Positions 55,039-62,720 of a DNA stretch of 64,000 nt are shown here, piece by piece. The notes below the pieces were generated by a model. The model did no database searches and was not told the DNA's origin. It saw only the letters and a list, made by a program, of their open reading frames with translations. This DNA comes from Aureococcus anophagefferens. Taxonomy: Eukaryota; Sar; Pelagophyceae; Pelagomonadales; Pelagomonadaceae. The position numbers and the translations under genes were made by a program. Every line of letters starts with the position of its first letter. Within the stretch, counting starts at the first letter, position 1. The stretch lies in assembly GCF_000186865.1 (NCBI RefSeq), contig NW_008705566.1, positions 2,039,699 through 2,103,698 of the forward strand, in the 5' to 3' direction.

Positions 55039-56819
55039 AGCATGTCGTTACAGGGGCCCGCGTCGCCGAGGCAGTTCTCCGTGAGCGAGTGCTCGTACTC
55101 GATGTCGACGCGGCCGACGGACGCCGCGGGCGCGCAGCGCGCCGCGCGCGTCGCCGCCCACTTGACGCGCCGCGCGTTGTAGGCGCCGACGAGCAGGCAG
55201 GACGCGCCGACGGCGCAGGCGACGACGACCGCGACGACGACGACGAGCGGGCCGCCGGCCGTCGCGAGCGCGCCGTCGCCGCCGCCGCCGGACGACGCCG
55301 CCGCCGCGGCGACGTCCGCGGCGTCGGGCCTCGCCGTCGGCGTCTCCGTCGGCGCCTCCGACGGCCGCGCCGACGGCGCGGCGATCTGGGGCCGCGGCGT
55401 CGGGTCGGGGGCGGGCGCCGGCGACGGCTCGGGCGTCGGCGCCGGCGTCGGCGACGGGCTCGGCGGGTAGCGCGTCGGCGCCGCGGACGGGCTCGCGGTC
55501 GGGTGCGTGTCGCGGCAGTCGCCCGTGACGATGACGGAGCCGCAGGCGCCGTCGGAGGCGCAGAAGGCCGACGGCGGCAGGCCGAACCATTCCGGCAGGG
55601 CGACCTCGTAGCACGCGCCGGACGTGACCTGGGCAGCAAAAGAGTGATTCAACGTCGCTTCAACGTGAGTGTTCCGCGCGCGCGCGTTCCGGAAAAAGCA
55701 TCCACGCTTCGAGACCGTTCCGAGAGATGATCGCTCGTCTAAAAATCAGCCAAAACAAGTGGAAAACGGTCGAGATCGGAGCCTTGGAAGTTGGGAATTT
55801 CGCTCTCTTTTGCTGCCCTGGACGTGACGCCGCCGTCCGCGTCGCCGTCGCGCGCCGAGTCGAAGAGGGCCACGGACTCGTCGGCCTCGCAGGAGCTCCC
55901 GATGTGGACGGACGCGCGCGCGACCTGGGCCTCGTCACAGATCAGGGTCGCGTGGACGATCTCGCCCCAGACGGGCACGCACGTCGGGCCCGTCGAGTCG
56001 AGCGGGCCGATCGCGCCGAGGAACAGGTTCGCGCCGTCGATGTGGTTCGGCGCGCAGGTGCCCGTGCCGAACCAGATCCACGCGTGGAGCCGCTTCTCGC
56101 ACGCCGCGGGCGCGAGGCGGTGGTCCGCGGCGCCGCCCTCGCGCCGGAGGCCGCCGTCCGGGGGCCCGTCGTGGACCGCGAAATCCGCGAGCGCCGTGAG
56201 GTAGCCCGACGCGTCGTCGACGGCGGCGAAGGCGTACCAGTTCTCCGCAAAGTCGAAGGGGAGCGACACGTCCGCGCAGTAGTCGTCGAAGCCCGCCGCG
56301 GGCTGGCGCTCGTCGTTGCCGCCGTCGCGGAAGATTACTTTGCCGCCGGCGACGACGACCTCCACGTCCAAAAACCGCCGCTTGGCGCAGGCGCCGCCGC
56401 CGACGTCCAAACCCGCCGAAGACGAAGCCGCCGCTCCGCTCCCGCGCGAGCCACCGCTCGTCACTGAGGGACGCCGGGTCCAGGTTGCAGAGCACGAGGG
56501 CGACGTCCTCGTCCATCTGGCTCAGCGCGCCGGGCGCGTACGTCAGGGCCGCGACGAAGCTCCCGCCGAGCGCGTCGAGCGTCCAGTTCCGCGCCGCGTA
56601 GGCTGCGGTGACCGTCGAGCCCGTGGCGAAGAGGGCGCTGGTCGAGTGCGTCGCGACGTGCTTCCTCGGCGCCGCGCTCGCCGCGTCCCAGAGGAAGTCG
56701 TCGGCGTCGAAGACCCACTTTTTTGATGTTTGGATGGAGTGGTTGAAGTCGTCGTGGAAGAGCACGGCGGCGTGCGCCGTGAGCAGCACGGCCGCGACGG
56801 CGAGCTTCCACGGCGTCAT
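55035..56819 (-). CDS. Lectin-like single-pass membrane protein with one introner intron; frame break near 56430
   Basis: A signal peptide (MTPWKLAVAAVLLTAHAAV) is followed by a jelly-roll-like ectodomain (L-F-H-D-D-F-N-H-S, F-V-A-A-L-T-Y-A-P-G). Near 56430 the frame shifts by one. It continues D-V-G-G-G-A-C-A-K-R-R-F-L-D-V-E, W-Y-A-F-A-A-V-D-D and H-A-W-I-W-F-G-T-G-T-C-A-P-N. The intron 55828-55629 (GT-AG) is a 192-bp introner plus 8 bp and restores D-G-G-V-T-S-G-A-C-Y. Exon 2 adds a Cys-containing segment, a long Pro/Thr/Ala stalk and a membrane span near the end (P-L-V-V-V-V-A-V-V-V-A-C-A-V). A short Arg-rich cytosolic tail follows. Probably a cell-surface glycan-binding protein. Confidence 0.72.
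55621..55828 (-). mobile_element. Introner element, family 1, copy 3 (192 bp) with 8-bp target duplication
   Basis: The element spans 55629-55820, flanked by gacgtgac at 55621-55628 and 55821-55828. On the gene strand the intron starts gtcacgtc (donor GT from the target copy) and ends ctgcccag. Internal sequence is closest to copy 2 and has the same orientation to transcription. Confidence 0.95.
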
Positions 56820-57016
56820 CTCATCGGCTGCATGCTACGCCTCGAGTCGTCGGGCTTCGGCATAACGTGGATTTCGGGCAGCCTGGACGAAGGTGCAAGT
56901 CGGTGAATTTGTCGATTGTTGAGGTAGATCGTGCTGTGGGAGAGCTTTGGCAGCTGAGGCGCCGCGGCACTCGCACGACGCTCTCGCGCGCCGCCGCCGC
57001 GCCGTGCACCGGCGCG

Positions 57017-57640
57017 ATGCGCCAGCTCCTCCTCGCGGGCCGCCGGGCCTTGAAGAACGAGTTCGTCGCGCTGCGCCACGGCTGGAGCGAGGCCAACGAG
57101 GCCGGCATCATCGTGTCGCGCATCGAGAGCGGCCGCCTGCCCCGCTACGGCCTGCACGCCAAGGGCCGCGCGCAGGCCGCGGCCGTCGCGGAGCCGCTGG
57201 CCGCGCTCGCCGGCGCGCGCGAGGTCGTGGTCCTCGCGTCCGACTTCTCGCGCACGCTCGACACGGCGGCCGTCGTCGCGGAGCGCCTCGGCGTCGACGT
57301 CGCGCCGACGCCGGCGCTCCGCGAGCGCGACTTCGGCGACCTCGACGGCGGGCCCAACGACACCTACGAGGACGTCTGGGCGCGCGACGCCGCCGACGCG
57401 GGCCACGAGTGGTCCCGCGTCGAGTCCGTGGAGCGAGTCCTCGCGCGGACGACGGCCGCGGTGCGAGAAGCGGACGCCGCGGGCGAGGGCCGGCTCGTGC
57501 TCCTCGTCTCCCACGGCGACGCGCTCCAGATCCTCCAGACGGCCTTCGCCGACGTGGACCCGCGGACCCACCGGTCCCTGCCGCACCTCGAGACGTGCGA
57601 GCTCCGGCCGCTCCGCGTCGCGAGGAGTAACGGCGCCTAG
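57017..57640 (+). CDS. Histidine phosphatase superfamily protein (phosphoglycerate mutase-like)
   Basis: This 207-residue protein has the phosphohistidine motif L-R-H-G-W-S-E-A-N near residue 20. S-D-F-S-R-T-L-D-T-A, R-E-R-D-F-G-D-L-D-G and V-S-H-G-D-A-L-Q-I follow in the order of the PhoE/GpmB branch. All catalytic residues (two His, two Arg, one acidic) are visible. These enzymes dephosphorylate small molecules or proteins; the substrate is unknown. The start at 57017 keeps the usual distance to the R-H-G motif. An upstream start at 56867 would add 50 residues of non-conserved sequence and lie almost on the divergent neighbour's start. Confidence 0.85.
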   Translation: MRQLLLAGRRALKNEFVALRHGWSEANEAGIIVSRIESGRLPRYGLHAKGRAQAAAVAEPLAALAGAREVVVLASDFSRTLDTAAVVAERLGVDVAPTPALRERDFGDLDGGPNDTYEDVWARDAADAGHEWSRVESVERVLARTTAAVREADAAGEGRLVLLVSHGDALQILQTAFADVDPRTHRSLPHLETCELRPLRVARSNGA

Positions 57641-57664
57641 TACTATCATCGGGCCGGGCCTAGT

Positions 57665-57973
57665 CAGTGACGAGATCGAGCTGTGAAGTTCACTTTTGGA
57701 CGGCCTGAGAAATCAAAAGCTCGTAGCTAAATCAAAGCCCGAGCCAAACGCCGCAGGGTATACGTCCCTGGCTACCGGCTCCGTAGAAGGTAACTTGCCT
57801 TCAACTTGAAGAAAAGTATCCCAAAAAAAGGTCGGGCATTTCCAGCACCGGGCCGGACCGACGAGCGCCGGCGAAACTAATCAAAAGCCGGTCGAAATTA
57901 ATCAAAAGCCGGTCGAAATTATTCAAAAGTTCACTTTTGTATAAAAGTCAACTCTCGCTCGATCTCGTCACTG
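57665..57973. mobile_element. MITE-like AT-rich element with 17-bp perfect terminal inverted repeats
   Basis: The ends are cagtgacgagatcgagc (57665-57681) and its exact reverse complement (57957-57973). The 309-bp interior is far AT-richer than the genome around it. It contains three 20-bp direct units (gccggtcgaaattaatcaaa and variants, 57868-57925). It also carries agttcacttttg near both ends. No coding capacity and no obvious target duplication. It lies between the convergent phosphatase and DHHC genes. Confidence 0.65.
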
Positions 57974-58005
57974 CCAAAACCCGCTAGATGCGCGCCTGTT
58001 ACGGG

Positions 58006-59304
58006 TCAGGGCGTCGTGGCGACGGGGCAGACGGCGCCGTAGCCGCCGCCGGCCGCGTCGCGCGCGCCCCGGGCGTCGCGGGGGAAGAGCGCGGCGAGCC
58101 TCGACGGCGGCGTCTTGTCGCAGTAGACGCTCCGCGCGGCGGACGCGCAGTTGCGCCGGCAGCCGAGGTCGTTGACGTTGAGCGCCGTGCGGTAGACGCC
58201 GCGGACGGACTCGTTCGTCGTCTGCGCGATGGCCGCGAGGCGGAGGTGGAACGCGAGGAGGCTCACGACCGGGAACGCGAGGCCGAGCGCGACGGCCGCG
58301 GCCCCCAGGGGCCAGGTCGCGTCCTGGACGAGCGCGCCGAGGACGTCGCGGGGCGCCGCGCCGTCGCCGCCCGGCGCGCGCGCCGCGCGGCCGTAGGCGC
58401 CGGCGAAGCGGAGCGCGGTGACGCCGGCGACGAAGGCTATCAGGAGCACCTCGGCCTTGAGGAAGAGGGAGAAGTAGGCGTAGTTGCGCTTCGCGACGCA
58501 GGTCCCGAGCCAGGGGCAGTGGTGGTCGAAGAGCTCGACGCAGTTGTTGCAGGAGCCGCAGTGCTTCGACCGCGCGGGCCGCACCAAATTGCACGTGTGG
58601 CAGATCTTCAGGTCGGGCCCGTCCTCGCAGCCCGGCGGCAGCGACGGCTTCGCGTCCGGCGGGTTGCGGGGGAGGACGCCCGGCTCCGTCAGCGCCGCGC
58701 GCCAGAGCAGGCCCACGCACGCGAGCCAGATCGCCGCGAGCGTCGTCCGCAGGAAGAGGAACAGCCGGTCGTCGCCGCCGCAGAGGCTCTCCGCGTCGGA
58801 CATGGTCGCGAAGAAGACGACGAGCGTCGGCAGCGTCGTCATGCAGTTCGTCGCCGCGAAGCCGCCGACGTCGGGGCCGAGCGCGAACGCGCCGCGCGGG
58901 CCGAGGTAGTTGTCGCCGGGCCACGCCTCGCGCGGGTCCGGCGGCCCGTGGAGCTGCGTCGCGCGCCAGCCGCACCGCCCCAGGTCGCTCAGGTCCACCC
59001 AGCCGAAGCGCCCGTCCCACCAGACCCAGAGCCAGGGGCCCTGGCGCTTGTACGCCGTGATCGCGCGCGCCTGCCCGAACGGCTTCGCCTGGATCGACGC
59101 GACGCAGCGGCTCAGGCTGCTCGGGTCCTGCTGCACGGCGATGTGGTGCCGCCGGAAGCGGTTCGGCACGAACCGGAAGGTCAAGGGCTGCGACGTCATG
59201 TCCTCGCAGGCGCCGTCGGGGGCGTCGTCGCCCTCGTCGTCCTCGGGCTCGAGGATGGTCTGCGACTCGTCGTCGAGGGTCGTCTGCGGGAGCTCCTGCT
59301 CCAT
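58006..59304 (-). CDS. DHHC-type protein S-acyltransferase
   Basis: This 432-residue protein has the cysteine-rich domain [30 protein letters not shown] follows, with the active Cys near residue 261. Two membrane spans precede it and two follow it, giving the standard four-span topology. After the last span comes T-T-N-E-S-V-R-G, the TTxE motif of the family. A 110-residue acidic N-terminus ahead of the first span includes a [10 protein letters not shown] stretch of unknown role. The enzyme attaches palmitate to cysteines of membrane-associated proteins, usually at Golgi or plasma membrane. Confidence 0.94.
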   Translation of the reverse strand: MEQELPQTTLDDESQTILEPEDDEGDDAPDGACEDMTSQPLTFRFVPNRFRRHHIAVQQDPSSLSRCVASIQAKPFGQARAITAYKRQGPWLWVWWDGRFGWVDLSDLGRCGWRATQLHGPPDPREAWPGDNYLGPRGAFALGPDVGGFAATNCMTTLPTLVVFFATMSDAESLCGGDDRLFLFLRTTLAAIWLACVGLLWRAALTEPGVLPRNPPDAKPSLPPGCEDGPDLKICHTCNLVRPARSKHCGSCNNCVELFDHHCPWLGTCVAKRNYAYFSLFLKAEVLLIAFVAGVTALRFAGAYGRAARAPGGDGAAPRDVLGALVQDATWPLGAAAVALGLAFPVVSLLAFHLRLAAIAQTTNESVRGVYRTALNVNDLGCRRNCASAARSVYCDKTPPSRLAALFPRDARGARDAAGGGYGAVCPVATTP

Positions 59305-59531
59305 CTTCGTCGCGGGTGCGTTTCTTTATGTGCGTCGCACGCTAGTTCGGCGTCACCGCGCGCGCGACGGGCCTTGAACCCCGCGCATAAGCGACGCCAC
59401 ACGCCCAGGCGCCGCGGCTCTGGCGTCAACGTGTCGGCAACGTCGGCTTGGCCAGCTGATCGCTTGAGCTTGCCCTCGCACTTCGTCAGCCTCGCACGCC
59501 GTCGCCACCGACAGCTCTCTCAAGCTACACC
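59305..59531. promoter_or_regulatory. Divergent promoter (227 bp) of the DHHC gene and EF-Ts
   Basis: Both start codons border this segment. No TATA box was seen. The EF-Ts start context is acaccATGG, a good eukaryotic initiation context. Confidence 0.5.
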
Positions 59532-60254
59532 ATGGCCATCCTCAGCAGATTGATCGTCGCCGCCCTGGCGCTGTCGCCGGCGTCCGGCTTCGTCGGCCCG
59601 GCGTCGGTCCGCGCGCCGTCGGCGCTGAACGCGGCGACGATCTCCGCCAAGGAGGTGCAGAAGCTGCGCAAGGACTCCGGCGCGGGCATGATGGACTGCA
59701 AGAAGGCGCTCGTCGAGGCCGACGGCGACTTCGAGGCGGCGTCGGAGTGGCTCCGCGTCAAGGGCCTCGCGTCCGCCGCGAAGAAGGGCGAGCGCGCGAC
59801 GAAGGAGGGCCTCGTCGAGACGTACGTGCACACGGGCGGCAAGCTCGGCGTCATGGTCGAGGTCAACTGCGAGACGGACTTCGTGTCCAAGGGCGAGAAG
59901 TTCCACGAGCTCGCCAAGATGCTCGCCATGCAGATCGCCGCGTGCCCGGCCGTCGAGTACGTCAAGCCCGAGGACATCCCCGAGTCCGCGCGCGACGCCG
60001 AGCGCGCCATCGAGATGAAGAACGAGGACCTCGAGGGCAAGCCCGAGGAGATCAAGGTCAAGATGGTCGAGGGCCGCGTCAACAAGATGTTCAAGGAGAA
60101 GATCCTCCTCGAGCAGGCCTACATCAAGGACCCGCAGATGACCGTCGCGGACTTCGTCGCGTCCTACGTCGCCGTCCTCGGCGAGAACATCCAGGTCACG
60201 CGCTTCACCAAGTTCAACCTCGGCGAGACGGGCGGCGACGACGACGAGGAGTAG
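59532..60254 (+). CDS. tsf: Elongation factor Ts, plastid-targeted
   Basis: This 240-residue protein starts with a signal peptide and an ASAFAP-like site (S-P-A-S-G-F-V-G-P). The EF-Ts N-terminal UBA-like domain follows (V-Q-K-L-R-K-D-S-G-A-G-M-M-D-C-K-K-A-L). The core contains E-T-Y-V-H-T-G-G-K-L-G-V-M-V-E-V-N-C-E-T-D-F-V and a coiled segment. It ends in an acidic tail. EF-Ts exchanges GDP for GTP on EF-Tu during organellar translation. The single-core length matches cyanobacterial and plastid forms. The presequence indicates plastid rather than mitochondrion. Confidence 0.93.
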   Translation: MAILSRLIVAALALSPASGFVGPASVRAPSALNAATISAKEVQKLRKDSGAGMMDCKKALVEADGDFEAASEWLRVKGLASAAKKGERATKEGLVETYVHTGGKLGVMVEVNCETDFVSKGEKFHELAKMLAMQIAACPAVEYVKPEDIPESARDAERAIEMKNEDLEGKPEEIKVKMVEGRVNKMFKEKILLEQAYIKDPQMTVADFVASYVAVLGENIQVTRFTKFNLGETGGDDDEE

Positions 60255-60382
60255 GCGACCAAGCCCCGACCCGCCCCCGACTAAAACCGCAGACGAGCGA
60301 GCGACCTACGGACCTCGCCCACTCGGAGCTAGGCCGCGTCTGGCCCAACTTCGAAGGACCTAGGTCGCCCAACTCGAAGGAC

Positions 60383-62460
60383 CTAGGCCGCCGTTTTCCG
60401 GTCCCCCATCTCGAGCGCCGCGGGCGCGAGCAGCGGGTCCCCGGCCGCGGCGGCCGAGCCGTGCGCGGGCAGCACGAACGCGCACGGCGTCGGCGCGACC
60501 GCGCCGGCGTAGACGGGCTGGAACGGCGGCGGCGGGCCCTGCGCGCCCGCGTTGAAGTTGTGCTCGTCCTCCTCGCGGTTCGTGATGGGCGCGGGCGCGA
60601 GGACGGAGACGACGTTCGCCGTGGGATACGGGCCCGCGAAGACGCCCCCCGGCGGCGGCGCCGGCGGGGCCTCGCCGCACACCCCTCCGGCGACGACGAC
60701 GGCGCCGAGCGGCGCGTACGACGGCTGCGCGAGCACCGTCGCCGTGGGAAGCGCCGTCAAACCAATTGGGAACTCCCAGACCACGTCCGTGAGCATACCC
60801 GGCATGTCGATGGTGAGCCGGAGCGTGTAAAACCAGGTGACGGGATCCCAGTCCGAGGCGCCGGAGAACGGCGGCGGGACGGACGGGATTTTGAGCGCCA
60901 TGGGCGCTTCGGGCGTCCCGAAGTTGATCGTCGAGTTGCCCGGCAGCGCCACGCCGCCGAGCTCGATGGGCGGGCGCTCGCCTACCAAGCGTGACCGTGA
61001 CGATTTCTCGTCGTTTTCCCACCCGAAATCTCTCGAACATCGCCACGGCCACAGGACACCGGCGCTCGCAGCGGCGCGAATTGCCCCGCTTGCGCTGGAT
61101 GAGGATCCGCTGGACGAGGTCCACGTGGAACCGCGCCTCGTGCTCCGTGGAGTTCGTCGCCAGGGCCGCGACGTAGACGACGTCGCCGACGGAGAGCACC
61201 GCGCAGGACACGCACGCCTCGAACTGCGCCGTGCCCTGCGCGCAGCCCAGACCGCATGGCGCGCAGCAGTCGCACTGGTAGATGATCTGCGGCTCCGTCG
61301 GTCCGCGGACGACGGGCGTGTACGCGTTGGGCGGCGGCAGCCGCGCGCGCGCCAGGAGCGTGATGGGCCGCCGCGTCGACGGGTCCATGCGCATCTTGAT
61401 GTCGACGTTCGAATAGAGCGAGTAGCGCACGTAGGCCTACCAAGCACGACGGTGACGATTTCTCGTCGCGGTCCCGCCCGAAATCTCTCGAAAACCGTCG
61501 CGGCCGCGGGACGCAAGCAGGACGGTGACGATTTCTCGTCGCGTTCCCGCCCGAAATCTCTCGAAAACCGTCGCGGCCGCGGGACGCCGACGAACGCGTA
61601 GTCCGCGCCGGTGAGGGGCCCCTCCGCGGACGGCGGCAGGTCGTCGACCGCGGGGATCGTGAAGCCGAAGACGGTCTCGAGGCGCCCCGCGGGCAGCTCG
61701 ACGTTCTTGTCCGGCTCCGGCAACGCGTCCGCCGACGGGTCCGCGTTTCGATGGACGACGTAGGCCTGGACGTAGACGTCGTTCTTCCCGAACCAGTCCC
61801 CCTTGCGCAGACCCGTGGCCTGGTGGCAGCGCAGCACGATCAGACCCGCGGCGCCGCGCGCGGCGGACAGCGTGACCTCGCCGAGGTCGCCGCCCCTGCC
61901 CTTGCGGTAGAGCGGCATGGACACCGGCTGCCCGCCGGCGAGGAGGTCGCCGATTTGCACGGCGCACTCGCCGAGCATGTCGTCCTTCTTGCCCCAGTCG
62001 TAGTCCATGACGCGCACGGCGAGCGTCTCGCCGCCGTCGCACGGCATCGGCATGTCGCCGCCGCCGGTGGCCGCGTCGAAGTACGCGTTCTCGCCGGCCT
62101 CGTCGAGGAGCTGCGTCCGGTAGAAGTTGCCGAAGACCGTCGTGCCTACCAAGTGCGACGGGGTCGGATTTCTTCACATCTTCAGGCGAAATTCAAGCGA
62201 AAAAACACTCCTGTCGCTCGACGCTGCGTCGTGCGCTTGCTGACGTAAATCTTCTCGGCGTGGTAGTCCGTGCGGTCGTCGCCCGATCCCGTGTGCCAGT
62301 GGCCCACGCCCGCGCCCTCCAATCGGATGCGGATGCCCCGGCATTTGATGGGCCTGTTGGTTTCGATGATCAAGCGGCCCGTCACCTCGTCGCCGGGCGA
62401 GAAGCACCCGGAGTCGTTGTCGAGGGCGATGGCGTAGTTCGCGATGGCTTTGAACGCCAT
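60383..62460 (-). CDS. Arrestin-fold protein with C2-like insertions; four exons separated by three introner introns
   Basis: Exons 62460-62235, 62145-61586, 61436-61070 and 60981-60383 join in frame to 583 residues. The start is arrestin-like (D-N-D-S-G-C-F-S-P-G-D-E-V-T-G-R-L, then I-R-I-R-L-E-G). Then come C2-like elements in an unusual order: a C-terminal half (V-R-V-M-D-Y-D-W-G-K-K-D-D-M-L-G-E) followed by an N-terminal half (L-R-C-H-Q-A-T-G-L-R-K-G-D-W-F-G-K-N-D). A Cys-rich loop (C-D-C-C-A-P-C-G-L-G-C) and an arrestin-C-like region with a Pro-rich tail complete it. Arrestin-fold proteins recruit cargo in endocytic sorting; C2 parts could add calcium/lipid binding. The exact domain borders are uncertain. 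Confidence 0.78.
60982..61069 (-). mobile_element. Introner element, family 2, copy in the last arrestin-C2 intron (88 bp, GC-AG)
   Basis: On the gene strand the intron begins gcgagcgcc and ends cgcttggtag. The same gcgagcgcc follows the acceptor, i.e. an 8-9 bp target duplication supplying a GC donor. The body (ttcgagagatttcggg... cgacgagaaatcgtcac) matches the middle intron. Confidence 0.85.
61437..61585 (-). mobile_element. Introner element, family 2, tandem-doubled copy in the middle arrestin-C2 intron (149 bp, GT-AG)
   Basis: The intron consists of two head-to-tail units of about 75 bp. Each starts gtcccgcggccgcgacgg and contains ttttcgagagatttcgggcg and cgagaaatcgtcaccgtc. The last unit ends gtgcttggtag. 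No target duplication is recognisable here. Confidence 0.85.
62146..62234 (-). mobile_element. Introner element, family 2, divergent copy in the first arrestin-C2 intron (89 bp, GC-AG)
   Basis: The octamer gcacgacg precedes the body (62227-62234, minus reading) and follows the acceptor, so it is a clean 8-bp duplication with GC donor. The 3' end (gaagaaatcc...cgtcgcacttggtag) aligns with the other two introns; the 5' half has diverged. Confidence 0.82.
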
Positions 62461-62553
62461 GCTTTTTGCGGCGGAGCGTGGTACCGCGCCTCGACGAGCC
62501 GCGCGTGGTCGATGGGCAGCGTGAGGTCGATGCTTTTTGCGGCGGAGCGTGGA
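62459..62553. repeat. Direct repeat of 23 bp (62459-62481 and 62531-62553)
   Basis: The block atgctttttgcggcggagcgtgg occurs twice, 72 bp apart. The first copy includes the arrestin-C2 start codon. The 49 bp between reads as coding-like on the minus strand (L-T-L-P-I-D-H-A-R-L-V-E-A-R-Y). The 260 bp between the two divergent starts hold both promoters and this repeat. Confidence 0.75.
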
Positions 62554-62720
62554 TGCCTGCCCGATGCGACCAAAGCAAAACTGCACCTTCGGCTGTTGAA
62601 GAATAAATCATGTTGCTTGGAGCTGCCCCTGACGGAGGTGTGTCCGCACCCCAATTGGCGCCGCCCGCGCGCCGGACGCCGTCGCCCGCCGCCGCCCGCC
62701 GCGGCCCGCGGCGCCCGCCC

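Noticed and set aside
55035..56819. The introner as a coding exon (the frame can be read through into it)
   Set aside because: The octamer duplication, splice signals and exact restoration of the protein after removal show it is an intron; the read-through translation (for example A-K-E-S-E-I-P-N-F) recurs only in the other copies of the element.
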